A stretch of DNA of 64,000 nt, taken from NCBI GenBank assembly GCA_029593915.1, contig CP046147.1, positions 124,001 through 188,000 on the forward strand, in the 5' to 3' direction. The DNA is from Candidatus Lucifugimonas marina (GTDB lineage Bacteria; Chloroflexota; Dehalococcoidia; Lucifugimonadales; Lucifugimonadaceae). The translations under genes and the position numbers were made by a program. The notes below the pieces were generated by a model that saw only the letters and a list, made by a program, of their open reading frames with translations, searched no databases and was not told the origin of the DNA. Position 1 is the first letter of the stretch. Each line of letters opens with the position of its first letter. Shown here piece by piece: positions 48,099 to 56,792 of this stretch.

Positions 48099-50810
48099 CT
48101 ACGGAATTAGGAAGGCTGGTTCGACTAACCCTGGATTTCCGTGGAACTGTGAAGGCAGGTCATCTTCAAGCCGACCGAGCGAAATCTCGATGTACTCGTC
48201 CAGAAGCGCGGGGTTGGCTGAAATTTGAGCACGCCACTCCAGAACCTCTTCTTGTTTGAGAGCTACCAGAAAGTCGAACAGTGACTTAGCGCTTGTTGCC
48301 GAAAGTACACCGTTCGCTCGCAATTCATCATCTAGATTGAGTCCAGATGAATCCGCAAGTGATTCGTACCAAAGAAGTGTGTGCCCGAGAACGTGTTCTG
48401 CCGAACCGTCTTGTGCTTGAGTGATTTCCAGAATCCGCCCAACCCATGAATTCATGACGTCAGAGTTTGGAAAGCGCATTAAGTCGACGCCGATGTACTC
48501 TTCGATAGATCTCAAAGCAGCTGCTTCAAACGCCTGAGCCTGAGCTTCATGAAGACCTCGCAATGTTGCTCGAAGCTCAGAATCTTCGATGCCAATCGCA
48601 GTCTGATCTGGGTTTACCAAATCTTGGAAGGCGTGCCCAAGTTCGTGGAAATACGTTCCAAGCGCCTCGATTGGGGATTCTTGCATGTCTACGAATACGT
48701 GAATTTTACCGTCGAGGCGATATTTGAATCCGATTTCTCCACGGAAGTCTCCACAGTAGTTGTAGATGTCTATGTAGTCGTTGAGCGTCCAGAGGTAGTA
48801 ATCGGTCATGCAGGCGTTGTACGAAGCTGCGATAAATTGACCATGCGGCAGAATGTGGATGACCACGGGTTCCTTCTCAAGATCACGACCTGTGAGCAGG
48901 TAGTAGCCGTAACGGCCCATTTCTTCGATTTCGTCGTACCAGTTGGGAAGGTCGAGGCTTGAACCATCGGCTCGTCGGACTTGATTAACGAATGTTGGGT
49001 CTGACAGTGGTGTAAATGCTGCACGGATATCAGCGTCTGAAAATTCGACAGGTTCAGGTTGAGGTTGAACTGGCTCTCCGGAGAGGAATTCGAACCACCG
49101 ACCGATGGAATTGTCAGTTTCATCGAACTCAGGAACGATATCTTCTGAGTCAACGATTATCTGAACGAAATGGTGACCCGGTGTGACGCTGTTTGCCGGG
49201 AGTGTGAATGACTCTGACCAAACAGCTCCTGCGTCATCTCCTGATTCCAGCGTAATCGTTTCAATTATTTCGCGGTCGACAACCAGTTGTATTTCGAATG
49301 AGCTGGATTCTGGAGTTGTGGCACGGCTTGAGTTACGAACTGAGAACCCTACCGAGGTATCGGCAGATGCCCAAACCGGGCTAGATTGACCAGGTTCATA
49401 CTCGAATCCGGCATTGCTGGCAGTAAGTGCGGCGTCCCACCCAAATGGTGTTGTTGCCGACAAGTTCGGAAGTTGCTGAGAATCTCGGATCGGTGCTCCG
49501 GCGACAAATGGTTGGCTTGGAGCGGTGATCGGATCATCAGTTCCCCATGTGAGGGTCAGTTCGATTTCGTTATCGGTTTCATCTGACTCTTCGATGACGT
49601 TACCTGGGTCGGCGACCAGCCGGATCGTGTGTTCTCCTGGGGTGATGTTTACCACGCTTGCAAGGTCTTCGAAGCTTAGGTAGGCGTATCCGCCTCCACG
49701 CGCTCCTGCGTAGTGGTTGAAGTAAACGAGCATGTCGTCAAACCAGACATTCAGCGAGAAGTCCTGATCGGTCCCAACTGGCGAATCGTTCAGGGCAGAG
49801 AACTCAACCGTTGTTGGACCTTTTGTGGATAGTCCACCCGACTGCGCTGCTCCGAGGAACGGAGCAATACGAATTCCCGTGCTGTCGCCGAGAAGCGAAA
49901 GGTTGGGAAGAACGTCTTCTGGTGATGCGGTTGGAGCTGGTTCAACGTTCCACGTGAACGGCTGAGTGTAAGTGTTGTCACCGTCCGATTTTTCGGAAAT
50001 TTTATTCGTCGGGTCGATCACGAGTTTTACTTCGTGTTCGCCAGGTTGCAAGTTGAAGAGATCGAGGAGCCCTGTTCCACCATTCACAAATATGTACCTA
50101 TTTGGACTGATGTCGATTCCGCGCCATCGCTGCGCAATTTCGTTGTCTATGTAGAGATCGATGAAGTAGTCGCCAGTGACCGTTTCTGTTCCGGCGTTCG
50201 TTACGTAGAAGTCGACAAGAAGATCCGATTTTTTTGTGAACGGACCGCCATGAGGGTTACGGACTCGAACCGGTTGTCCATTACCAAAATAAGGCTGAAG
50301 ATCGGCACCGCTGGTCGGCGTTGGCGAAGCCTCCGCAAAGGGTTGTGATGGATCAGGGAACGAGGTTGCAGTTGGGGTTGGGTTTCGTTCGAGCGATTCG
50401 GACACTGTGAAGGCTGGGCTAACGCCATCAGGTAATTCGCCTACTACCAGCGGCGGCAAAGGCGTGGATGTTGGCAGCGGTGTTGGGGTAGGAGGCTGAG
50501 GAGTCGGCGTGTTGCTAGGGATTACCGTCGGAACTTTCGTCGGCGTCGGTTGAGTTGTTGCGGTAGGCGCAGGAGTCGGAGACGGTAGTGCGGGTAACTT
50601 GGTCGCCGTGGGTGGAACCTCTGTCGGCTTGGGCGACGAAGTGGCTGTAGGTTCAAGTGTCAGTCCGGGAGCTGATGTGCTGGTAACGGCTGAATCGCCG
50701 TCACTGGTCGTGCACGCGCTAATCACTAAGACGATTAGAAGGACCGCGATAAGCAGGACTGAGTTCTGTCGGGATTTGAAAGTAGTATTGAATTTCACGA
50801 AGGGTGACAT
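48099..50810 (-). CDS. lipoprotein with Thr/Pro stalk, CARDB-like repeats and HExxH metalloprotease domain
   Basis: A 903-residue exported protein. The signal peptide ends LVISACT, so Cys33 is the lipidation site. A Thr/Pro stalk (about 40-170) follows. Then come three CARDB-like beta domains (DLLVDFYVTNAGTETVTGDY, GEHTIRLVADPGNVIEESDE and GHHFVQIIVDSEDIVPEFDE with DN ends), about 175-590. The C-terminal part (about 600-903) contains the zinc motif TYFHELGHAFQDL (H722, E723, H726) and a possible third ligand Glu in GLHEAQAQAFEAA about 30 residues on, as in gluzincins. It likely acts as a surface protease reaching out on a stalk. The substrate is unknown; the peptidase part was not matched to a named family. 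It shares a 250-nt divergent region with the aldolase gene. Confidence 0.8.
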   Translation of the reverse strand: MSPFVKFNTTFKSRQNSVLLIAVLLIVLVISACTTSDGDSAVTSTSAPGLTLEPTATSSPKPTEVPPTATKLPALPSPTPAPTATTQPTPTKVPTVIPSNTPTPQPPTPTPLPTSTPLPPLVVGELPDGVSPAFTVSESLERNPTPTATSFPDPSQPFAEASPTPTSGADLQPYFGNGQPVRVRNPHGGPFTKKSDLLVDFYVTNAGTETVTGDYFIDLYIDNEIAQRWRGIDISPNRYIFVNGGTGLLDLFNLQPGEHEVKLVIDPTNKISEKSDGDNTYTQPFTWNVEPAPTASPEDVLPNLSLLGDSTGIRIAPFLGAAQSGGLSTKGPTTVEFSALNDSPVGTDQDFSLNVWFDDMLVYFNHYAGARGGGYAYLSFEDLASVVNITPGEHTIRLVADPGNVIEESDETDNEIELTLTWGTDDPITAPSQPFVAGAPIRDSQQLPNLSATTPFGWDAALTASNAGFEYEPGQSSPVWASADTSVGFSVRNSSRATTPESSSFEIQLVVDREIIETITLESGDDAGAVWSESFTLPANSVTPGHHFVQIIVDSEDIVPEFDETDNSIGRWFEFLSGEPVQPQPEPVEFSDADIRAAFTPLSDPTFVNQVRRADGSSLDLPNWYDEIEEMGRYGYYLLTGRDLEKEPVVIHILPHGQFIAASYNACMTDYYLWTLNDYIDIYNYCGDFRGEIGFKYRLDGKIHVFVDMQESPIEALGTYFHELGHAFQDLVNPDQTAIGIEDSELRATLRGLHEAQAQAFEAAALRSIEEYIGVDLMRFPNSDVMNSWVGRILEITQAQDGSAEHVLGHTLLWYESLADSSGLNLDDELRANGVLSATSAKSLFDFLVALKQEEVLEWRAQISANPALLDEYIEISLGRLEDDLPSQFHGNPGLVEPAFLIP

Positions 50811-51060
50811 TACAGGTCTGTATTATCGCAGGCAACACCGAATCATATGATTTTCGACTTATACCCGCGTGACATCTGGTCACGTAGGCAGAGGTCTGTA
50901 TTTCAACTACCTATATGTTCCCGTATTTTGCTTTCATCATGTGATTGTTGGTAGAACGGTAAACGTAGGCAGAGCTTATTCGGGTACTATTACGCTCCGC
51001 GTAGCCAATCGGTCGTTTATTTGACCGTGTACATCTTATTCAGTCACGTAAGAGGACAAC
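50811..51060. promoter_or_regulatory. divergent promoter region
   Basis: The 250 nt between the start of the minus-strand protease lipoprotein and the plus-strand aldolase contain no ORF of note. The aldolase ribosome binding site AAGAGG (51050-51055) lies 5 nt before its ATG. Two similar 10-nt strings (ACGTAGGCAG at about 50883 and AACGTAGGCAGAG at about 50963) form a short direct repeat that might bind a regulator. Confidence 0.45.
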
Positions 51061-51876
51061 ATGAAACCAGCTGATCTGAAAGCTGCACTAAAAGCTAAGA
51101 AGCCTGTATTTGGATTTATGGTCTCAGCCACCGCAAGCATGCGTTGGGGCCGAGTGTTTGCTGGTAGCACTCTCGATTTCGTTGTCATCGACTCTGAGCA
51201 CGGTTCACGTGATCGTCAGCTAATCGCTGACACGGTCGCTCAGATGCAGTCGCTCGATATCACGGCAATTGTACGAACTCCTGATACTTCGGAAGTCTGG
51301 GTTGCTATGGCGATGGACGCTGGTGCCGACGGCGTACTTGTTCCTTACTGTGAGACGCTGGACGAAGTTCGCCGAACTTGCATGAAGATGAAGACACACC
51401 CTCTGAAGGGCGAGTACTTCGACAAAGTGGTTACTGATAACGAGTACCCAAGCGAGAAGTCGAAGGCGTACTTGGAGAATCGACACAAGGACCAGATCTT
51501 CATCATGGGTGTTGAGAGCAAACCTGCTGCCGACCACGTTGAAGAGATGATCGAGTGCGCTCCGATTGACGCAGTGTTCATCGGTCCAAACGATATGACT
51601 ACTTCACTGGGTATTCCAGACGAGGTGGAAAACCCGCTTTACATCGACACTTTGAAGAAGGTTATCGGTGCGGCTGATGATCGCGGTCTGCCGACCATGA
51701 TTCACCAGCAGACGATCAAGGCTTCTACAACTGCAATCGAGCTTGGTGCTCGTTTCATCATGCACTCTTCGGATGCTGGAATTCTGCTGCGTGGTACGCA
51801 GGATGAGTTCGCACAGCTTCGCGAGATCGCTGGTGGTGCGGCAGTGGCTGCGGAAGACACACTTGACGTCGTTTAG
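51061..51876 (+). CDS. HpcH/HpaI family aldolase
   Basis: A 271-residue class II aldolase of the HpcH/HpaI (4-hydroxy-2-oxoheptanedioate aldolase) family. LDFVVIDSEHGSRDRQ carries the metal/base region, with the Arg in ITAIVRTPDTSEVW. GADGVLVPYCETLDEVRR and FIMGVESKPAADHVEEM (metal-ligand Glu) follow, then IDAVFIGPNDMTTSLGIP (metal-ligand Asp) and the last strand ARFIMHSSDAGIL. These enzymes cleave 2-oxo acids to pyruvate and an aldehyde, and often finish the catabolism of sugar acids after an enolase-type dehydratase, which fits the three dehydratases here. ATG has AAGAGG 5 nt upstream. A strong terminator follows 28 nt after the stop, so it is probably monocistronic. Confidence 0.92.
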   Translation: MKPADLKAALKAKKPVFGFMVSATASMRWGRVFAGSTLDFVVIDSEHGSRDRQLIADTVAQMQSLDITAIVRTPDTSEVWVAMAMDAGADGVLVPYCETLDEVRRTCMKMKTHPLKGEYFDKVVTDNEYPSEKSKAYLENRHKDQIFIMGVESKPAADHVEEMIECAPIDAVFIGPNDMTTSLGIPDEVENPLYIDTLKKVIGAADDRGLPTMIHQQTIKASTTAIELGARFIMHSSDAGILLRGTQDEFAQLREIAGGAAVAAEDTLDVV

Positions 51877-51904
51877 GCGTTTCCATCGGTTCGAAATATA
51901 GAAA

Positions 51905-51934
51905 AGCCCCGGTCGATTCGACCGGGGTTTTTTT
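51905..51934 (+). terminator. intrinsic terminator
   Basis: CCCCGGTCG (51907-51915) pairs with CGACCGGGG (51919-51927) around ATT, followed by seven T. It ends the aldolase transcript. Confidence 0.95.
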
Positions 51935-51960
51935 GTTTGACTGTTTGTGGCGTTAGCCGA

Positions 51961-52089
51961 TTGTCATTCTGAACTCGAATCAGAATCAGTGACCAACTGT
52001 ACGGTTCGATGTAGCTGAGGAAGATCGTCGACTGATTTGATCGATTTCCGCCTATCACGTTGATTCTGAATCTAGTTCAGAGTGACACA
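51961..52089. repeat. REPIN-like inverted repeat pair, TTGTCATTCTGAAC family, copy 2
   Basis: The left arm (51961-51990) starts TTGTCATTCTGAACTCGAAT and runs into CAGAATCA. The right arm (52061-52089) is the inverse with few changes (TGATTCTGAATCTAGTTCAG then AGTGACA). It is 129 bp long, with an interior unlike copies 1 and 3. Confidence 0.85.
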
Positions 52090-52142
52090 TGTCGAGTTCG
52101 ACTGTGCGTGTGAGGCTCTTCCCTCTCTTTGAGAGAGAGAGC

Positions 52143-52874
52143 CTAACTCAGAGTGAACTTGCGGAATGATTCCGCGTAGTCGGCATCGATCTTCTTGCCG
52201 AGTTCGGCTCGACGGCTTTTCATCCACTTGCCAGCCTGTTCAGGATCACTCACCTGGCTCACGTGATCTTTCAGCGCTTTGATAGATGTATCGACATCTT
52301 CCTCGGTCAAAGGATTCCAGAAGTCGGCGTTGTCGCCAAAGCTCATGACCCAAACTTCTCTAACCTTGTGCGGCTCCAATCCCTCGTCGTAGAACAGTTC
52401 GGGGAAGGTTAGGTGATCTCGTGCGCTTGGGAATACTGCTGAAAGGGCGGCTTCTCCGGCAGCGAAGTGATCGGGGTGACCGATGTAAGTCGAATTGAGC
52501 AGATCACGGGTAGGGCTAGTTGTGATCAGCACATCAGGACGGTGTTTTCGTATCATGCGTGAAATATCACGGCGAACTTCAAGAGTTGGCTCCAGGTAGC
52601 CGTCTGGGTATCCGAGGAATTCAACGGTTTTGAGTCCGAGAGTTCTTCCTGCCGTACGCTGCTCTTTGGCTCGAATTTCAGCGAGCTGCTCTGAAGAGAT
52701 TTCTCGATCTTCAGTTCCCTTTGAGCCATCGGTGCACAGAACGTACACAACTTCCCAGCCCATTCGAGTCCATTTTGCAACGCTGCCAGAACAGCCGTAT
52801 TCGGCATCATCTGGGTGGGCTGTAACCACCATTGCGCGCTTGAAATCGTTCTTAGAACCGTCACCGGTTGTCAT
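52143..52874 (-). CDS. PIG-L family N-acetyl sugar deacetylase
   Basis: A 243-residue LmbE/PIG-L zinc deacetylase. The signature is MVVTAHPDDAEYGCSGSVAK (H20, D22-D23), followed by VLCTDGSKGTED, the acid in VEFLGYPDGYLEP and the second metal motif YIGHPDHFAAGEA. Related enzymes remove acetyl groups from GlcNAc conjugates in mycothiol, bacillithiol, GPI or antibiotic pathways; the exact substrate is not readable. No BshA/MshA-like glycosyltransferase is adjacent. ATG start with modest ribosome binding. It lies downstream of the alpha/beta hydrolase on the same strand (105 nt). Confidence 0.9.
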   Translation of the reverse strand: MTTGDGSKNDFKRAMVVTAHPDDAEYGCSGSVAKWTRMGWEVVYVLCTDGSKGTEDREISSEQLAEIRAKEQRTAGRTLGLKTVEFLGYPDGYLEPTLEVRRDISRMIRKHRPDVLITTSPTRDLLNSTYIGHPDHFAAGEAALSAVFPSARDHLTFPELFYDEGLEPHKVREVWVMSFGDNADFWNPLTEEDVDTSIKALKDHVSQVSDPEQAGKWMKSRRAELGKKIDADYAESFRKFTLS

Positions 52875-52979
52875 TTATTGCCTAGCCCTGTCGTGAATTA
52901 ATATTCAGTAAGAAAACGGTCCGAGAAAATCGCACACGGTCGGAAATTCTAGCATCAGAATCTGTATATCGAACGACGG

Positions 52980-53741
52980 CTACGCGAGATGCTTTGCGAC
53001 AAACGCAGTTACCGATTCCACCGCTTCCTTCGAAGAGAAAAACGTACTGTCGTGATCGGTGTTTTCGAGAGCCGTCAGTTCATAACCAAAGGTTTGTGAA
53101 GATTCTTTTGCGTTCGGGAAATGGGCGTCGTCCTCGCCACAGAACAGCAGTGTTGGGGCGTGATGGTTTTGAAGTCTTTCACCGGCTCCCTGCCACCACA
53201 AAAGTGCCTCGTGCGATGCCGCCAGTGCAAGCGGATCGTTGCCGGGACGTTCTCCATCTGGTTGTTCGACAGATTTAGCTCGACCAGATCGCAAAACTTT
53301 CATATGGCGAATGAATCGATCGGCGTTGGCGGTGGCAGGCAACAGGTGCATGCCTCCGATAGCGATCATTTTGAGTCGCTGGGGAGTTGTAGCAGCCAAT
53401 TCCAATCCCGTTCGACCACCCATAGAGAATCCAACGTAGCCGTATCGCTCAGATCCATACTCGTCGGCGAGGGCGTTCACTACGGCAGCTCGTTGCTCGA
53501 CCGTGTGGTCATTAGGGTCGTGCGAGCGGGTTGATAGGCCGTGACCAATCGCATCAAATATCATCACCGTGGCGTGTTCCCGAAGCGGTTCTAACCAGCC
53601 GCCACGATTCCAGTCTCGACCCCATGACCCGAATCCGTGATGAAGAATCAACAGCGGGCCCGACCCAGATAATTCATAGTTGATTTCAAGTGGGCGAGAA
53701 GTCAGCGAGTCAGAGAGCGAATCGAGCTTTAGTTTTGGCAT
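52980..53741 (-). CDS. alpha/beta hydrolase
   Basis: A 253-residue alpha/beta-hydrolase-fold protein. The oxyanion-hole strand is LILHHGFGSWGRDW and the nucleophile elbow is YGYVGFSMGGRTGLELA (G-F-S-M-G-G, Ser about 105). The acid is probably in TLLFCGEDDAHFP and the His in ENTDHDSTFF. It has the length and compact cap of MenH/proline-iminopeptidase-like esterases. Substrate unknown. No signal peptide. The gene starts 143 nt from the divergent purE gene and is followed by the PIG-L gene. Confidence 0.9.
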   Translation of the reverse strand: MPKLKLDSLSDSLTSRPLEINYELSGSGPLLILHHGFGSWGRDWNRGGWLEPLREHATVMIFDAIGHGLSTRSHDPNDHTVEQRAAVVNALADEYGSERYGYVGFSMGGRTGLELAATTPQRLKMIAIGGMHLLPATANADRFIRHMKVLRSGRAKSVEQPDGERPGNDPLALAASHEALLWWQGAGERLQNHHAPTLLFCGEDDAHFPNAKESSQTFGYELTALENTDHDSTFFSSKEAVESVTAFVAKHLA

Positions 53742-53884
53742 CGAAAGATTCTAAATGGAATATTGCTCGCGCTAACGCCGGGGCGACTGTAAAATCGTTC
53801 GGTCGCTTGGCGCTTGGCTGGTGTTCGTGCCGCAAGCGTTCGCCACGTTTGAACTAGAAAATCTTCGCACGGAGAATGAGAAAT

Positions 53885-54385
53885 ATGGCAACACCGCTCG
53901 TTTCGGTCATCATGGGCAGCACATCTGATTTGCCGACCATGCAGCATGCAGCCGACATTCTTGAAGAAGTAGGCGTTCCGCACGAAATTCGAGTGGTATC
54001 AGCGCACCGAACTCCCGACCTGATGTTCAAATATGCTGAAGAAGCGAAAGATCGAGGAATCAAAGTCATCATCGCTGGTGCAGGCGGAGCTGCTCACCTG
54101 CCTGGTATGACTGCCGCAAAGACGATTCTGCCAGTGATTGGTGTTCCGGGTGTCGGTCCTCACCTCGACGGCATGGATTCGTTAATGTCGATAGTTCAGA
54201 TGCCCCGTGGCTACCCGGTTGGAACAGTTGCAATCGGCGAATGGGGTGCGGTCAATGCTGGAATTCTGGCAGCGCAGATCATTGGCTTGATCGATTCAGA
54301 CGTTCAAGAGAAACTCGAGAGCCGCCGAGCGAAAATAACTGCTGAAATCGAAGCCGTAACGTACGTAAAACCTGATGGCGAGTAA
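53885..54385 (+). CDS. purE: N5-carboxyaminoimidazole ribonucleotide mutase
   Basis: A 166-residue class I Pur[11 protein letters not shown] is the phosphate-binding Ser region, [18 protein letters not shown] contains the catalytic His, and [20 protein letters not shown] and [20 protein letters not shown] with MPRGYPV are diagnostic. It converts N5-CAIR, made by PurK, to CAIR in de novo purine synthesis. The start ATG 53885 is chosen over 53876 because GGAG at 53871-53874 is 10 nt upstream of the former and only 1 nt from the latter. purK follows 13 nt after the stop, forming the usual purEK unit. Confidence 0.97.
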   Translation: MATPLVSVIMGSTSDLPTMQHAADILEEVGVPHEIRVVSAHRTPDLMFKYAEEAKDRGIKVIIAGAGGAAHLPGMTAAKTILPVIGVPGVGPHLDGMDSLMSIVQMPRGYPVGTVAIGEWGAVNAGILAAQIIGLIDSDVQEKLESRRAKITAEIEAVTYVKPDGE

Positions 54386-54398
54386 TTAGTTGAAATCA

Positions 54399-55562
54399 AT
54401 GGACCGAGACTCACTTCTTAACCCGGGTTCGACTATTGGAATCATCGGCGGCGGTCAGCTGGGGCGAATGCTTGCCATAGCTGCACGCCAAATGGATTAC
54501 CGAACTGTCGTGCTTGATCCAGATTCTGGGTGCCCGGCAGGACAGGTATCTGACGGTCAGCTTGCAGAGCCGTATTCAAGTCGGGACGCATCACGCGAAC
54601 TGGCGAGATTGACCGACGTAGTTACTTACGAATTCGAGAACGTCGATGCTGACTCTGTCTCAGCTGCGGCAGAACTCGCTCCTGTTCATCCTTCATCTTC
54701 GGTGTTGCGAACCACACAGCACCGATTGCACGAGAAGAATGCGCTGCTCAAGGCAGGTGTTTCTGTAGCTCCGTTCAGGCAGGTGCAGTCACTTAGCGAT
54801 CTTCAAAGCGCTGCGGTCGACCTTGGCTGCCCGATGGTTCTCAAGACTGCGACCGAGGGCTACGACGGCAAAGGTCAGATGATCATCACTCGTGAAGAGG
54901 ATATTGAGCACTCTTACGATTTACTGGCAGGTCGCAAGACGGAATTGATCGTTGAGCAATTTGTGCCGTTCAAGATGGAGATTTCAACCATCTGCGCACG
55001 TACTGCCGCCGGACAAACGCAGACCTTCCCGCCTGCTGAGAATATTCACCGCAATCACATTCTCGATGTTTCGATTGTTCCGCCAAGAATTCCAGACAGC
55101 GTTATCGAAAATGCTCGGTTGCTTGCCGCAGATATTGCTGTTCAGCTCGATGTGGTTGGGCTTATTTCAGTTGAAATGTTCGTTACGAAAGAGAACGAAC
55201 TGCTGGTGAACGAACTGGCTCCTCGACCTCACAATTCAGGTCACTACACGATGGACGGTTGCGACACGTCACAGTTCGAGCAGCTGGTTAGGGTTCTGGC
55301 CGGATTGCCAATTGCAGAACCAAAACTTCACTCGCCCACTGTGATGGTGAATCTGCTCGGTGAAGTATGGGAAGACACCGACGGTGATCCCGATTGGGCA
55401 CGTGCGCTCGAATTGCCGGGCGTGAGTTTGCATCTGTACGGCAAGGCAGAGCCCAGAGTGGGTCGCAAGATGGGGCACATCAACGTTGTTGCCGATACCG
55501 TCGAGGACGCTCTCTACATCGCAACTGAAGCACGTGACAGGGCATGGCGCCGCAGCCGGTAG
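54399..55562 (+). CDS. purK: N5-carboxyaminoimidazole ribonucleotide synthase
   Basis: A 387-residue ATP-grasp enzyme. The N-terminal Rossmann-like loop is IGIIGGGQLGRMLAIAARQM. VVTYEFENVD and PMVLKTATEGYDGKGQMIIT form the ATP-grasp glycine loop, with VEQFVPFKMEIS next. GLISVEMFVTKENELLVNEL and APRPHNSGHYTMDGCDTSQF are the signature catalytic segments. It carboxylates AIR using ATP and bicarbonate. ATG 54399 is used; TTG 54390 would add three residues. Neither has a strong ribosome binding site, so coupling to purE (stop 13 nt upstream) is likely. No terminator was seen; a nested repeat block follows. Confidence 0.96.
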   Translation: MDRDSLLNPGSTIGIIGGGQLGRMLAIAARQMDYRTVVLDPDSGCPAGQVSDGQLAEPYSSRDASRELARLTDVVTYEFENVDADSVSAAAELAPVHPSSSVLRTTQHRLHEKNALLKAGVSVAPFRQVQSLSDLQSAAVDLGCPMVLKTATEGYDGKGQMIITREEDIEHSYDLLAGRKTELIVEQFVPFKMEISTICARTAAGQTQTFPPAENIHRNHILDVSIVPPRIPDSVIENARLLAADIAVQLDVVGLISVEMFVTKENELLVNELAPRPHNSGHYTMDGCDTSQFEQLVRVLAGLPIAEPKLHSPTVMVNLLGEVWEDTDGDPDWARALELPGVSLHLYGKAEPRVGRKMGHINVVADTVEDALYIATEARDRAWRRSR

Positions 55563-55594
55563 GTTTTTCCGGGTTCTGGTCACCGCTAAAGAGC

Positions 55595-55982
55595 TGTCAT
55601 TGCGAGAAGTCCGCTAGGACGTCGTGGCAATCAGCGTTCGAATGCAACGCTAGTTTCGTCGTGGTGGGCACTGTCGCCACGCTAACGGTTCCTTCGTCCC
55701 GACCGTGGCGCCGCCGCCGGCCGCAAGTTGTCATTCTGAACTTGATTCAGAATCATGCCCAATGGGGTGAAACGTTCGACCCGGTTAAGGATCATCCCCG
55801 AAGTTACGTGTACGCGGCTGTTGTCAGTGATCCTGAATCAAGTTCAGGATGACAATTGACAGCGGGTATTTGGCTGGCGAGCGCGAGAGATTTCGTTCGT
55901 TAGCTGGTCGCAAACGTTCGTGAATTGCGTAGCTCTTAGCGGCTGATCGCCACGACGTGCTAGCGGACTTCTCGCAATGACA
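55595..55982. repeat. large inverted-repeat element, TGTCATTGCGAG family, with another element inside
   Basis: The left arm at 55595-55636 begins TGTCATTGCGAGAAGTCCGC and continues to GGCAATCAGCG. The right arm at 55942-55982 is its inverse, with about three mismatches over 42 nt. The 388-bp block holds no ORF but contains the complete REPIN-like pair at 55728-55855, so one element appears nested in another. It fills the gap between purK and the ABC ATPase gene. Confidence 0.85.
55728..55855. repeat. REPIN-like inverted repeat pair, TTGTCATTCTGAAC family, copy 3
   Basis: The left arm (55728-55755) starts TTGTCATTCTGAACTTGATT and ends CAGAATCA. The right arm (55828-55855) is the inverse with two mismatches (TGATCCTGAATCAAGTTCAG then GATGACAA). 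Total is 128 bp, close in length to copies 1 (132) and 2 (129), with an unrelated interior. Confidence 0.87.
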
Positions 55983-56012
55983 AGTGCGATTCAGTATGAA
56001 ATTGCGAAAAAA

Positions 56013-56792
56013 CTACTCGGCGTTTGGGCGTTTGAACTGGGCGTCGGCGTCTACGTTTTCGCCAACTTCTGAGAGTTCGATCTCGCCGTTGTGAACCGTA
56101 TAAATCTTGTCGGCCATATCGAGAAGTGTGCGGTCGTGAGTCGTAGCGACAATCGACATATCTCCTTCGGAGACCATCTGCCTGAACAGTCCGAAAATCT
56201 CTGCTGCGTTCACAGAATCGAGCTCACCAGTAGGTTCGTCCGCCAGAATAACGTTCGGCTTCATCGCCACTGCGCGTGCGATAGAGATTCGCTGCTGCTC
56301 ACCACCAGAAAGCTCGTAGGGACGGTGCTTGGCTCTTCTGCCTAGCCCAACCATGTCGAGCACTTCGTTCGTGCGCTTTGAGCGTTCTGACGACCCAATA
56401 CCGGCTATTCGCATCGGAAGTTCGACGTTTTCGTATGCAGAAAGCAATGGCAATAGCGCGAACGACTGGAATACGACTCCGATTCGATGTCGTCGCAGCT
56501 GGATGAACTGCTTTTCGCTGAAGCTCGACATGTCGGTGCCTTCGAATAGCACTTGACCCTGAGTTGGGTGGTCGAGACCTGCAAGCATGTTCAGGAGAGT
56601 CGTTTTACCGGAACCGGAACGGCCTACAAGAGTGATGAATTCACCAGTGTTCACATCGAGATCAACCGAACGAACGGCATGAACGGTCTCACCGGCAAGT
56701 TCGTACTCTCGAGATGCGTTGACCGCTTGAATGACAGGCGTCGTTGCGCCGCGTGATTCTCGGGCAGTTAGTTGCTCAGTCGCCTGACTCAA
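56013..56792 (-). CDS. ABC transporter ATPase, LolD/MacB type
   Basis: A 259-residue ATPase. Walker A is LVGRSGSGKTTLLNMLAGLD, Q-loop VVFQSFALLPLLSAYENVEL, signature YELSGGEQQRISIARA, Walker B VILADEPTGELDS and H-loop VATTHDRTLLDMA. The ELPMRI and GELDS forms are typical of LolD/MacB-like ATPases that pair with FtsX-type permeases. The start is TTG 56792, inside the 3' end of the preceding ATPase gene (17-nt overlap). It is the last gene of the four-gene minus-strand operon, and the FtsX-like permeases upstream are its partners. Function: mechanotransmission, or extraction or transport of a lipoprotein or other envelope substrate. Confidence 0.92.
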   Translation of the reverse strand: MSQATEQLTARESRGATTPVIQAVNASREYELAGETVHAVRSVDLDVNTGEFITLVGRSGSGKTTLLNMLAGLDHPTQGQVLFEGTDMSSFSEKQFIQLRRHRIGVVFQSFALLPLLSAYENVELPMRIAGIGSSERSKRTNEVLDMVGLGRRAKHRPYELSGGEQQRISIARAVAMKPNVILADEPTGELDSVNAAEIFGLFRQMVSEGDMSIVATTHDRTLLDMADKIYTVHNGEIELSEVGENVDADAQFKRPNAE

